The position numbers and the translations under genes were made by a program. Positions 13,204 through 24,230 of a stretch of 64,000 nucleotides of DNA are shown here, piece by piece. A model generated the notes under the pieces. It was given only the letters and a program-made list of their open reading frames with translations. It made no database searches and had not been told where the DNA came from. How positions within the stretch are numbered: the stretch's first letter is position 1; each line of letters opens with the position of its first letter. This DNA comes from Epiperipatus broadwayi (lineage: Eukaryota; Onychophora; Udeonychophora; Euonychophora; Peripatidae): NCBI GenBank assembly GCA_028023455.1, contig JAQFVV010006274.1, forward strand, positions 310,001 through 374,000. Direction: 5' to 3'.

Positions 13204-14088
13204 GCATGTGATGTGATGTGATGTACTGTAGCTTCTCCTTAAACGAAGTCAAGAATCTCTCAGTAATTATGCCCAGAGAAACCTGTTAGCCACATTATTT
13301 TCCATTCCCCAGTCTAAGTTTTCCCATATTCTGCTCCATCCTATTTCCACAACATAATCTTTGTCAACTCTATGGCCTTTATATCTAAATCCTCCTTATC
13401 TTTTCCCAAACCCAGCATAAAAACCAATAATCCATTTTCTGTATAATCACTTTTTTCATATTTATTCTTCCATAACTTCATTATATATACCCTTTCTGTT
13501 TTCAAGCATTTACATTCAATTAACAGATGCCTAATATTTTCTATTCCTTCCTTATATAATTTACAAACTAAATCACCCATATTTTTCCATTTACATGTAC
13601 ATTCTGTTGTTGCTAAAGATCCCGTTCGAGCCTTAAACAATAAACTACTTTCCTTGCAACTCACACCTAATATTCTGTTTATTTCTATATATATTTAAAC
13701 TCTTTTTACTCTCCATACTAGTTCTCCATCTCTCTAACTCCCTATTCTTTATTAATAAATCTATTCTTTTATCCCATTCCTTACCACTATAACACTCAAC
13801 AATCATCCTAACACAATCATCCCATCTTTTGTACAAATATACTGATATAAATTCTTTATCCAAATCTTTTGATACCACATTACCTTTCTCACCCATCTTG
13901 TTGCCTATCCTTTACTCATAACCCAATTAAATACTATTTTGGCTATTCTTTTATTATCCATAAACTGCAATCTACCAAACATTTTCTTTTTACTTTTTGC
14001 ATCTCTCATATGAAAACTTGACCATCCTATTTCTCCTTGAATTGCCTTCCTTGCTGTCCATACATCGACATCCTCATGCTGGTCATTG
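13204..14088 (-). mobile_element. 5'-truncated CR1/L2-like LINE copy
   Basis: This is a minus-strand copy of the 3' end of the LINE at 19690-23602. Frames at 13896-13645 and 13664-13341 align almost residue for residue with the other copy's C-terminus (SSLLFKARTGSLATTECTCK, then GIENIRHLLIECKC). The C-x2-Y/C and H-x4-C arrangement resembles the C-terminal zinc-binding motif common after LINE reverse transcriptase. The 3' end is a tgatg-type pentamer repeat at 13204-13225, the reverse complement of the other copy's ATCAC tail. Homology stops at about 14088, the typical result of incomplete reverse transcription. It interrupts the LTR element's integrase. Confidence 0.85.
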
Positions 14089-14677
14089 TAATTTTAATAA
14101 TTTTTAAAAAAATTGTGGACAGGGTGTCAATTTGTAGTGGTGCAATAATAATGACTTAAGACAATTTGGTAAAAGTAGAAACAGAGATCATAAAATATAT
14201 TGACATTTTTCTAAAAAAAAAAATAAAAAAAATATGTAAAATAAAATAGTAATCAGTAACCGGAGTGGTAAATCAGGTTCCAACAAAATTACAGTAAACT
14301 TTTTTTTAAAATCAGCACATGAATATTAATATGACTATACCAGATGATTTAGGATTTTTATTCCTGTTAATATTAGCTAGATACCCATTTACTAACCAAT
14401 ACTGGATAATTAGGATTTAGCTATCTGAAAAAAAAATTCAAACCTTGCTTCAGACTTAAAATGATAAATTTCAATAATTAAGATTACAAAAATGTATTAT
14501 CATCTACTTAAATATTTATTCTATACTAAAACTGAAGAACTACAAAAATCAAAAATTGTTTACTAATGGAAGCAAAAAATGTTTCTTGGTTTAATCGAAA
14601 TTTACAACTACAAACACAATTTGCAATTGTAAATGTCAATCATAAATATATCTGAGAAATAAAATAAAAAAACCTTA
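14089..14677. other. Unassigned sequence inside the LTR element
   Basis: AT-rich sequence between the truncated LINE and the TIR element. I find no domain, terminal repeat or tandem structure. It does not read as integrase, so with 15847-16840 it may be part of another, unrecognised insertion. Confidence 0.4.
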
Positions 14678-15844
14678 CACCTGAGTTTTGTTTTATGCGG
14701 TAGATAGGTTCCGCAGAAAACCTACATTAAAAAAATCACACAAAAATAGACTTAACTTACCTTGAAAAATGAGGAATAGGTTCTGTAATTTTCAGAAATC
14801 GCATAAAAGCAAAGCAACAAGGAAAAATTACTTTAAAATTCACATTAAAAAAATAAGGAAATAAAGTAAGACTAATAAAAAATTTTAAATATTTGAAAAA
14901 AATTAATACAAGACAAACTTTTTTTTACTTTTTTTATTAACTACAGTATTTAATTTTACATTTTTTCATACATATTTTAATCATTACTGCTATTTGACAA
15001 TATGCATTCGTTTGAGAACTGGAAGGAAATCAGATTTGTCACAAGAGCAAGTATAACTAGCGCCACTTTCATCTTGTGCTGTGTTAATGGTTTTCTGTCA
15101 ACAATGTAATTGGTGATTAAACTTTGAGATGATGATTTTACTAATTGTTTATAAAACTCACAATATCCAGACATAACTATTTAGTTCTCGTTGGAATTTA
15201 AGAGGTTGTTCATTGTAGCAAACTCAGATTTCATCATTGTCTGACGTTTGTCTTTGTCTCACACATCAACCTAGAATCTATGATTAACTGATTTTTACGT
15301 ATCTGAAAATAAAAAATTATTGTTTTTTGTTCACTACTGAAATAAATATTAAATGTTCACATTTTGTTTCTATATTTAAAAAATGAGATCGCAATCAAAA
15401 CAAAAAGATTATACATTATTATTAGAAAGATTATTTTCACTTTACAAAATCAATAAAATCTCCATTATTTATTTTAAAAATCTAAAAGATTATTTATTTT
15501 TGTTGTATCTAACAAAATACATTTTAAAAGTTTAACATTTTTAAATATTTATCACGATATTTTTATAAGTATAAATCTATTATTATTATTTATTCATTAG
15601 TATAAGTAGGTTATTTACATAGAAGCTAAGATTCTAAATACAGCTTCAGGCCATATTCACATTAGCTGCTAACATTATATTTTTGAAGAAAAAAAAAGTA
15701 TTTCAAGTCAAAATAAGTTATTAATAATTTAAATTTCTTGATAGCTAATAAATATAGTGAAATATGAAAGATATTAAGAAGAAACATGAATCTCATAACT
15801 TCAAAATCGCATTAAAATAAACCGTATAAAACGAGACCCAGGTG
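14678..15844 (-). mobile_element. TIR transposon, CACCTGGGTCTC family, deleted copy
   Basis: The inverted ends are cacctgagttttgtttta at 14678 and gagacccaggtg ending at 15844, with TA on both sides (14676-14677 and 15845-15846). It belongs to the family of the 3.7-kb element at 46295-50000 but is inverted relative to it and only 1,167 bp long, so its middle is deleted. A 65-codon minus-strand frame (14977-15174) starting MSGYCEFYKQLVKSSSQ is the counterpart of the frame at 49473-49673. TA target and end structure point to the Tc1/mariner superfamily (pogo/Tigger-like is my inference). No catalytic domain is left. Confidence 0.8.
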
Positions 15845-15846
15845 TA

Positions 15847-16840
15847 CAAATATCAGAGAAAATAAATTATCATTTATAAGTTAATTTATTATTTAAAAGT
15901 TTTTAATGAAAAAAAAAACACAAATTTATTAATCTTTCTGGTGTAGTAAAATATGCTTTTATAGTAGCTTTCTTTTTTAAAAGTATACATTACATACAAA
16001 AAAAAGTATTTTTTATACATAAAATATCACGTAATAATACAAATTGATAATTTGTTGTTTTTAAATTAATCCAGAAAATTACATTCGCAATAATAGACAA
16101 TAATAGTGTCAAAGCAAATTCAAACAGCATAGGAATTCTTTTTAAAAATATATCTTAACTGATGAGAATTAACTTGAAACCTTGTCTTTCTTAAATAACT
16201 ATCAGCCAACACGGTTATTAAGTATAAAATTCAAATATTTTGTTCATCTGAAAAAATTTTAAAGTAGTTTTAATCACTGGCATAACATCATACACAGGTA
16301 TTACATAATTATTACAAATTATATATGAGAAAGAAAAAAACAACTAAAATGCAAATAACCATTAGCAAATGTTCTAGGATATTCTTGAGAACTCTTGGAG
16401 AACCATGGATCCATTGAAACAGCTTTACAAAATGCTGACAGATTTTTATTATTTCCAGTATAAATTGCTTTAATCCATCAAATATTTAATAAAGAACATT
16501 ATTTTGATCTATTAAATGCAATCACGACAATATGCACATATAAGATTTCAGTGTATATTTAAAATCTCAATTAGTGTTCTTACACTTTTAACTTACAGAT
16601 ATAGAAAACAGACAAAAAAAAAAATTAAATCCTTTTCCGCATTTAAAATTTAAGATATAGAATGCATATTAATAGTGATTTTTAAAATGACATCTTTCTT
16701 ATAGATAGTTAAATAAAATGAGATGATCAAACTTATATATGGTAAATAATAAAATATTTTCAGCATTTGATTTTTAATAATAATAAAAAATAACAATAAA
16801 GGCTATACCAGGATTAAAAGTAGTGACCCGTGTGTATGTA
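15847..16840. other. Unassigned sequence inside the LTR element
   Basis: AT-rich sequence between the TIR element and the point where integrase coding resumes. It contains an ATA/AAT simple repeat at about 16840-16855 and nothing else I recognise. Confidence 0.4.
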
Positions 16841-16854
16841 ATAATAATAATAAT

Positions 16855-17770
16855 CAGTCACTCAAGCTTTAGCACATAGCTACATCTGGTGGCAAGAATA
16901 ACAATAGATTTGGAGAATTATATTAAAAAATGTCCAGCTTGTTAAACACAGAGCAACATGAAACCGAAGGAATATATACCCTAGCCTAAAACAAACTATG
17001 GCAGAGACTTCACATGGTCTGTGCAGATCCTATTAATGACAAAATACTATTAGTACTTGTAGATTCATATTCAAAATGGGCAGAGTAGCATATTGTCAAA
17101 AATACGAGTGCTAATGAAACAATAAAAATACTAAAAGCGATTTGCTAATGCCATGGATTACTGGAAGTAATGATTAAGGATAATGGCACTGGATTTATAG
17201 TGCAAGAGGTGGAAGAATATTTTAAAAACAATGGAATCAGATGCCTAGGTGCACTCCCCTATTGTCCAGAATCAAATGGCCTCACTGACAAGGCTGTCCA
17301 AACAATTAAAAAAATAATAAGAAAATCAACAAGTAGCAACATGCAAGAAACATTATATGATGCAATGCTGCATCAACACTCAACATCTTCATCAACTATA
17401 AATAAATCTCTGGTGGAGTTACTGATACACAGAAAGTTGCACATTAAACTGGATATTTTAATTCCAAAGAAGGACAAGTATTTCCATCATAAAAGTGAAG
17501 AAAAAACATTCCAAATTGGTGAAGAAGTATGGATTCACGATCCACTACAAAAGAAATGGATCGAGGGTACAATTATGGGAAGACCATCCAGACAAATAGT
17601 AACCTTTCAAAAGAAAAAAGAGACATATAAACCATGTTTGTTGCTGAACTAGAAGAGACGCAGTATCCAACGATAATACCAGATAGTGAAAAATCAGCAA
17701 AACAGACTGGAAAACAAAAAAGTGAACAGATAAATCCGGAGCCCGAAAGACAAGAATTAACAATCCCAAG
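16855..17770 (+). pseudogene. Ty3/Gypsy integrase remnant
   Basis: Integrase inserts element cDNA into the host genome. The remnant resumes at about 16858 with VTQALAHSYIWW, then KCPAC (the second half of the HHCC zinc site), then ILLVLVDSYSKWAE. The longest open frame (17170-17652) starts MIKDNGTGF, the second catalytic Asp region, followed by CPESNGLTDKAVQTIK. In the family the last motif is NGxAE, so the catalytic Glu is Asp here. The expected first catalytic Asp (HxDFAGP) reads HMVCADP, so it appears altered. A C-terminal GEEVWIHDP and WIEGTIMGRPSRQ segment matches the integrase C-terminal (GPY/F-like) region. Several stops upstream confirm a dead copy. The polypurine tract and 3' LTR follow. 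Confidence 0.85.
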
Positions 17771-18199
17771 TTCAAAGTGAAGCTGAAACAAACAGGGAGA
17801 TTATACCCTGGCAAAGGCTAAGATCACCCAGACTACAATGGAATAAATGTAAACCAAAAAAAATTATAGAATTATGTATAAAAGAAAGAATTTCTGGAAT
17901 AAGGGGAGGATTGTAATATCTATTAAGTAAAATTAAAATGTACATTTAAATTGATACTAAAATTTACATTTAATAAAACTAGTTACATAAAGCAAAATAA
18001 AACTTTAAACAATGAGAACTAAAAAGTAAAATCTGATTACATAATTCAACTGGCAATAACTAATTAACAATTGATTCCTATAAGAATTGAATGTTATAAA
18101 AAACCTTAATGACAAAAAGCCTTCCACCTGGGGAAAATATACTCCAGAAAACAAAGGAGAAAAGAAAAACTATTTAAGCAGGGGAAAAAAGAAAGCATA

Positions 18200-19187
18200 G
18201 GCAATGGGTTGTTCTCCATTACAACATGGATGGCATAAAACCACCCACACTCTTCATTCGGAGGCATCTTTGGTTAAAGTTACTTCTTGATTATTATCAA
18301 AATGGACTAATACTTTTTCTGATGACAGTAGGCCTTTAGTGTGTATAAAAGCATCATCATGGGTTTTTAACTACTGTCACTTTGATTCTTTCTCAGTAAC
18401 TCTAAGAGGAGTTTTGCTACTTTTGATTCATTCTGTAGGAACACTTTTTTAAGTAGTTGACTAGGTTTAAAATGCCTGCAATTCTTTGACATTCTTTGGT
18501 TTTTCTGTTTTTCAACAGTATTTATTTTTTCGGGTGAAAGATATTTATCTTTGCTAGAGATTACGTGCCTTAGAAAGACCAATTCTTTAGTGTTCCTTAC
18601 ACTGTTTTGGGCATTAAGTTTTACTCTGAAATTATTTAATTTTACGCATATCTTAATCAGTTTTTGACGTAAACTCTTTTCCAAGTCTGCAGTTACTAAT
18701 ATATTGTCAAAATAGGGTATAAGGCAATCCCTGCAATAGTGTATCAGTTTTTTCCTGAACTATATTTGGAGCTATTGATATGCCAACCCAAAAGGTGTAG
18801 TCAGTGTAATATTTCTGCAGTTTTTTCTGTCACTGGGATCTGATGGAAAGCTGAATTTAGATCAATATTTGGAAAATAGGATGCTTTTTTGAAAACTTGC
18901 CAGCACCTCTTATATTAGATATATGGTACACCCCTTATTTAAAAAACTTATTCATGGTTATTTTATAGTCACCGTCTATATGTATGCGCCCATTAGGTTT
19001 TGTAATTACGATTATAGGTGTTGCCCAGCCAGCTATTTTTACCGGTATCAATATGCCTTTACTGACCAATGACTGAATTTTTTTGTGGGGCGTGCTTGCT
19101 CAACCTCTATTGGGCTTGTAGCTATCATACCTAACATCAAAAAGTACTAGCCCCTTGCTTAATCATACTTAATACTTAATTAACGTT
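18200..19187 (-). pseudogene. Inverted Gypsy RT/RNase H fragment inside the 3' LTR
   Basis: Read on the minus strand from about 19100 downward, the fragment gives GILIPVKIAGWATP, PNGRIHIDGDYKITMN, LNSAFHQIPV, then YFDNILVTADLEKSLRQKL (the RT catalytic box, with YFDN where the family has Y/F-x-DD), then FLRHVISSKDKYLSPEKI. It ends with LLSSEKVLVHFDNNQE and GEQPIA, the start of RNase H. This is the reverse transcriptase domain of a Gypsy element, broken by several frameshifts. A 105-codon open frame covers 18684-18367. The piece begins and ends close to where the surrounding element's own pol is missing. Confidence 0.85.
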
Positions 19188-19699
19188 CATGCAACTGGTT
19201 TTGCAGATCAACGTGAAACAGCAGAAGAAACCAGTGATTTGTTTCCAGATCCAGTACCTCGGCTCCTGAAGGTACTCAAGCTGACTAGGGTTCAAACATT
19301 ACTCCGATCTTATGATTTATATGTGCCTCAAGGGCTCACTGAAGTAAAGACATTTGCCATGATGTTTTGAGTAAATAGTGGACTTTAATTATGTATTAAG
19401 TATGATTGAGCAAGGGACTAATTCTTCCCAGAAAGTGTTTAAGGGAGTGTATATAGAGTAATTGAATTTATATGTATACCCTGGTCTCTTTGTGCGGATT
19501 TTTTTAATGTGATTTTGAAGTTATGCGATTCATGTCTTCAAATAAGACTGCATTCTAGTGTCCAGTCAGGATGTGCTTCAATACTGGATATGTGTAAAGT
19601 GATGAAGAGTTGCACCTTCACTACAATCCGGATGGCCATCATAATACTATTCACCAAATGGCTCACCAGGTGTCACCTTGTATTCCATACCAGCATAAA

Positions 19700-19935
19700 G
19701 AGTAGGAATAGTTGGATTATTACCAAGATTTGATAAAAGATATATGTTAGATAGGGCATGTTCTATAAATGAGAGATTGGAAGAATTGTGTGAGAGAAAT
19801 GATGTTACGTTTGTGGATGTGTGTGATTTTTTTATTGGGAAGAGGGAGTGATTTGGTAAAGATGGGTTGCACTTAGGGAAACAAGGAAGTGAAGTTTTAG
19901 GGAGTCTGATTTATAAAGAATATAGTTCGGGAAAC
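19700..19935 (+). pseudogene. LINE ORF1 esterase-like (SGNH) C-terminal part
   Basis: The frame around 19700-19930 reads IVGLLPRFDKRYMLDRA, INERLEELCERNDVTFVDV and, after one stop, KDGLHLGKQGSEVLG. The DGLHLG segment is the Asp-x2-His block that supplies two catalytic residues in SGNH/GDSL hydrolases. Such domains occur in ORF1 of CR1-type LINEs. The nucleophile Ser block would lie upstream and is not visible. One in-frame stop (after GKRE) and 5' loss make it non-functional. Confidence 0.7.
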
Positions 19936-20159
19936 TTATAAAGGGGGGTGGGATTTTAAATTGTAGTGTTATTAAAAAGAAGAAGAATGGATGGGATGTA
20001 AGGATTAAACAAAGGGCAGTTGATTTAGATATAAATGTAGATGTGGAGAGGGAATGGGTCTGTAAAATTAACGGTAAGCAAGTTATTTAAAAGCATAATG
20101 GAGAAGAAAGAATAAAAAAACTTTATAAAAGAGTAGTTAGGAAAGAAAAAATTGTTAAA

Positions 20160-20917
20160 ATTGGGTATTTGAATATGCAAGGTAGTAGGAGACCAGAAAA
20201 GTGGCATGAATTAAAGCAATTGAAAATGAAGGGCTCGAGGTATTAGCAGTAGTGGAAACACATTTAAGAGAAGAAGAAGAACCTGTTTTGGAAGAAACAC
20301 ATTTAAGAGAAGAAGAAGAACCTGTTTTGGAAGATTTGGTATGGCAGGGTATAAATAGAAAAGAGAAAGAAAAAAAGGGTCGTGGTATAGGTGTTATATC
20401 AAAAAAATATTTAAATACTGTTAAATGCCAAGAACATTTGTGGTTTGAAATAGGGTTGGGAAAACAAGAATGGTTGGTGGCTATAGTTTATATAGCTACT
20501 GGAGATAGTCAAACTATAATGGAATGGAACAATAGCATATATGAGTGCCTAGTTAAGGATATACAGAGTTTTAAAGAAAAGGGGAAGAGAATAATGGTTA
20601 TAGGAGATATGAATGGGCATATTGAAGAAATTGATGATGTAGACAATAAGAATGGACAACTTTTGAAGAAATTTTGTCAGAGAGTAAATTTGAGCATTGG
20701 AAACTTATGTAATATTTATGAGGGACAATATACATGGTCTAGGAATAATATATCCCACACAATAGATTATATATTGGTAGAGAAAGAGGGAATGAATAAA
20801 GTATGGAAAATTAAGGTGTTTGATAATGTAGAGAGAGTATGTAATAGTGATCATAACTTTGTTGTAATTGAAATGGTTAGTAATGTGATGGAAAATAGGA
20901 ATAAAAGTAGACAATAG
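20160..20917 (+). pseudogene. LINE ORF2, apurinic/apyrimidinic endonuclease domain
   Basis: This domain would nick target DNA to prime reverse transcription. It starts with IGYLNMQGSRRPEKWHEL (family: N-x-R/Q...K), then VVETHLREEEEP (catalytic Glu, ETHL), then IMVIGDMNGHIEEI (GDxN), and near the end SHTIDYILV and CNSDHNFVVIEM (SDH, catalytic Asp-His). All the main catalytic positions of the APE fold are present. A 39-bp tandem duplication at 20256-20333 repeats ETHLREEEEPVLE in frame, so the catalytic Glu loop is doubled. A stop at about 20917 separates it from the RT part. Confidence 0.85.
20256..20333 (+). repeat. 39-bp in-frame tandem duplication
   Basis: Two copies of a 39-bp unit starting aaacacatttaagagaag, the second at 20295. 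The duplication repeats 13 residues around the endonuclease ETH motif. Confidence 0.9.
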
Positions 20918-20939
20918 TGAAAGATATGGATGGAGAGTA

Positions 20940-23490
20940 AATGATAAGAATAAGTTAGAAGAGTATAAAATACAAGTTGAAGAAACCATGGAAGAGTTGA
21001 TTGGAAATGAGTATGAGAACTGGTTTGATGAAATAGAGAAAGTGGCGAATAGGGTTTTAGGTGAGAATATTCAGAAAAATAAAAGTAATAGAAAAATGAG
21101 AGTTAGTAAAAGTGTAAAAGAAAGGAAAAAAGCATGCAGAGAATATAAGTGTGCTATTAAGAACAAAGAAAGTGAAAAAGATATTAATGCTAAATGGGAA
21201 AAATACTTAGAAAAGAAGAAGTTAGCTAAAATAGATAATTATAGAGAGAGAATGAAACTAAATAGTAAATTATTGGATTATATTAATAAAAGTGGAAGAG
21301 ATTGGAGTAAACAATTTTGGAATTACATTAAAAGGAGTAATTTAGGGGAGAGAGATAGTATTACTGGATGAGGAGGGAATAGAGTGTAGTTTTAGAGGAG
21401 AATTAGAGAGAATATTGAATAGTTTTGTAATGGATATAGAAAAGATGTTAGATGTGAAGGACAGAGGGATAGAAAATATGAAAGCATATAGGAATGGGAA
21501 TATTACGTTTACAGAAAATGAACTGAATGAGGCAGGGAAGAAATTGAGAAGTGGTAAGGCAAGAGGATTAGATGGATGGGCAGCAGAGATGGTAATGAAT
21601 TTGGGGCATAGGGCAAAAGTAAAGTTACTATTATGTTTTAATAAGATGGCACAGAAGAGAGTTTTTCCGGGTAGTTGGAGTAATACAAGAGTAAGATTAT
21701 TATTTAAAGGAAAAGGTAAGGGTCATGGAAAGTTAAATAATTATAGACCAATAGCAGTAACATCAGTTTTATATAAAGTTTTTTCATATATGGTGGCTGG
21801 AAGAGTTGCAAAATGGATGGTAATGTAGTGGGGAAAATGCAAGGAGGTTTTAGGTCAGATAAGCATATATAGGAGATAGTTTATTTGTAGTTACACAACT
21901 TATAGATATGAGTAGAAATTCAGGTAGACAGTTATACATGAGTTTTATAGATATAGAGAAGGCATATGATAGAGTGAATAGAAATAGATTATGGATAAGT
22001 TTAGCAAATTTGGGAATGGATGAAGCTTTAGTGGGTGTTATTAAGAAATTATATGAAAATAATTACTATACCTATCAATTAGGGGATATAGAATGAGTTA
22101 AAGTTAAAAATGGGGTGGGACTGAGGCAAGGATGCCCTATGTCACCTATTTTGTTTGTGTTGTATTTGAGTGAAATGGAGAGAGCAATAGAAAGTTTAGG
22201 AAAAGGGTTAGAGATACCGTTAACAGGTGGCAAGAGAGTATATATATTGTCGGTTGTTTTTTTTGCGGATGATGTCTTTTTGGATGCAGAAAGAAGAGAA
22301 GATATGGACATTATGCTGAGAACATGCGCAAGGGTGGGTAAAGATATGGGGAATAAATTTAGTGAAGAAAAATCAAATATAATGATAGTGAATACTGGGG
22401 AAAGAGAAGACAAAGATTTCTTATTGGGGGATATTAAAGTCAAGTGTGGTGAATAGATATAGTTATTTGGGAATCATCTTGAGTAATAAGAAAAATTGCT
22501 TGGATGAATGGGAGAAAAAATTGATAAATAATACAAAGAAAAGAAAGGGATTGATGAAGAAATTATTTTCATATAATAAATATGATGTAGCTCGAATTGT
22601 ATGGAAGGGAGTGGCAGTAGCAGGGTTAACATACGGCAATGATGCATTATGTCTTAGTAAAGGGGCATTAGATTGTTTAGAAAAAGTACAAAGGGAAGTA
22701 GGAAGACATGCATAAGATGCTGAGGTGTGGACAGCAAAAGAGGCAATTCAAGGAGAAATGGGATGGTCAAGTTTTTATATGAGGGATGCAAAAAGCAAAT
22801 TGAAAATGTTCTGTAGCTTGTAGTTTATTTATAATAAAAGAATAGCCAAAATAGTATTTAATTGGGTTACAAGTAAAGGGCAGGCAGCAAGATAGGTGAG
22901 AAAGGTAATGCGGTATGCAGAAGATTTGGATAAAGAAGTTTTGTCAGTAAACTTGCACAAAAGATGGGATGATTGTGTTAGGAGGATTGTGAGTGTTATA
23001 GTGAGAAGGAGTGGGATAGAAGAATAGGTGCATTAATAAAGAATAGGGAGTTGGAGAGATGGAGAACTAGTGTGGAGAGTAAAATGACTTTAAATATATA
23101 TAGAAGTAAACGGAACATTGGGTGTGAGTTAATTTATGATAATAGTAAGGAAAATAGTTTATTGTTTAAGGCTCGAACAGGATCTTTAGCAACAAGGGAA
23201 TATAAATGTAAATGGAAAAATATGGGTGATTTAGTCTGCAAGTTGTGTAAGGAAGGCATAGAAAATATTAGGCATCTGTTACTTCAATGTAAATGTTTGG
23301 AAGCAGAAAGGGTACAAATAATGAAGTTATGGAAGGTTAAATATGAACAAAGTGATTATACAGAAAGTGAGTTATTGGTTTTTATGCTAGGTTTGGGAAA
23401 AAATAAGGGGGATTTAGATATGAAGGTCATGGAGTTGACAAAGATTATGTTCTGGAAATGGGATGGAGCAGATTATGGGAAAACTTAGGG
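20940..23490 (+). pseudogene. LINE ORF2, reverse transcriptase and C-terminus
   Basis: After the endonuclease comes a lysine-rich linker (20988-21371), then RT blocks: KLRSGKARGLDGWAAEMV, LLFKGKGKGHGKLNNYRPI, a QGGFRSDKHI block, MSFIDIEKAYDRVNRNRLW, GLRQGCPMSPILFVLYL, and VVFFADDVFLDAE with the catalytic Ala-Asp-Asp, followed by YSYLGIILSNK. The C-terminal part (23051-23488) has CKLCKEGIENIRHLLLQCKC, a Cys/His zinc-binding motif. About six stops or shifts split it into frames of 60-145 codons. With repair of few sites it would be recognisably complete, but as it stands it is inactive. Confidence 0.88.
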
Positions 23491-23583
23491 TGGACAGTGG
23501 AAAAGGAAGGTAAAGTGGTTAACAGGTTTTTCTGGGCATAGCTCCTGAAAGATTTCTGACTCTGTTTAAGGAGAAGTCACAGT

Positions 23584-23602
23584 ACATCACATCACATCAC
23601 AT
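23584..23602 (+). repeat. LINE 3' tail, ATCAC pentamers
   Basis: acatcacatcacatcacat immediately follows the conserved LINE 3' end (gctcctgaaagatttctgac, tttaaggagaagtcacagt). The minus-strand copy at 13204-13225 ends in the same pentamer, so it is the element's own tail, not a chance microsatellite. Confidence 0.85.
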
Positions 23603-24230
23603 AAAAAGTTCATGGCGGGTGTTCAGGGAACTCGTGTAATTTAAGAACTAGAGACCACCTACTGGCCTCGACTAAACTGTTCTCTGATACCTGGAAGCAG
23701 ATGGCTATAGACCATATACGAAATGTTGCTACAAAAATCCAGTCCAAACTATAGAGGTGAATGCTGAAGTCATGTTTTGCTGTAGTAAGTGGTGTGACCA
23801 TGAATGGTAGACCTAAATACATCACTGCATCTGATATAATTGCGGGAATCAGTGGATCTTTTACATTTGCAGATTCATGTCTGCAAGGGACGACAACTCA
23901 CACAATGCAAATAGTGACATGATGTATCTGACAAACCTTGTTTTTAATCATCTAATTTCCAGGGTGCCATAAATAAATCTGTCTAGCTGCACAATAATTG
24001 ATGATGTGGGTTCTTACAGAATCTAGTCAACTGCACTCGGGTGCCGGCACAGGTAAAAGCACAGGACTGTATAGGACTTGGTCCTTTGTGTGGACAGAGC
24101 AATGCAGTGGGACACCCATGAATTCTTGATTTCAAGTAACATTATGTACCATAGATCATGTAAATTTCTGAAATAAATTTATTTCTTAATAAAAAAAAAC
24201 TTTCTAATCAATTTGGACAATCATTTTTTT
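23603..24230. other. Unrecognised interior of the TIR element
   Basis: This stretch is clearly less AT-rich than its surroundings. Short frames only, for example 23825-23610 on the minus strand, with no motif I can name. It may be internal sequence of the TIR element or a further insertion. Confidence 0.35.

Larger units (their letters stand above)
19690..23602 (+). mobile_element. CR1/L2-group-like LINE, near complete from ORF1 end to tail
   Basis: This non-LTR retrotransposon lies inside the TIR element. It has in order an SGNH-esterase-like ORF1 end, an apurinic endonuclease, a reverse transcriptase, a C-terminal zinc-binding motif and a tail of ATCAC pentamers at 23584-23602. ORF1 esterase domains and short 3' repeats instead of poly-A are typical of the CR1/L2 group of LINEs, which is why I place it there. 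Coding frames are long with few stops, so it is younger than most relics here. The 5' border is uncertain, somewhere in 19540-19700. Confidence 0.82.

Noticed and set aside
17653-17911. Envelope gene after integrase
   Set aside because: Only about 260 bp lie between the integrase frame and the 3' LTR, holding a short charged tail and the polypurine tract.
20705-20989. 94-codon minus-strand frame
   Set aside because: Shadow of the LINE endonuclease.
22075-22443. 122-codon minus-strand frame
   Set aside because: Shadow of the LINE RT catalytic region.
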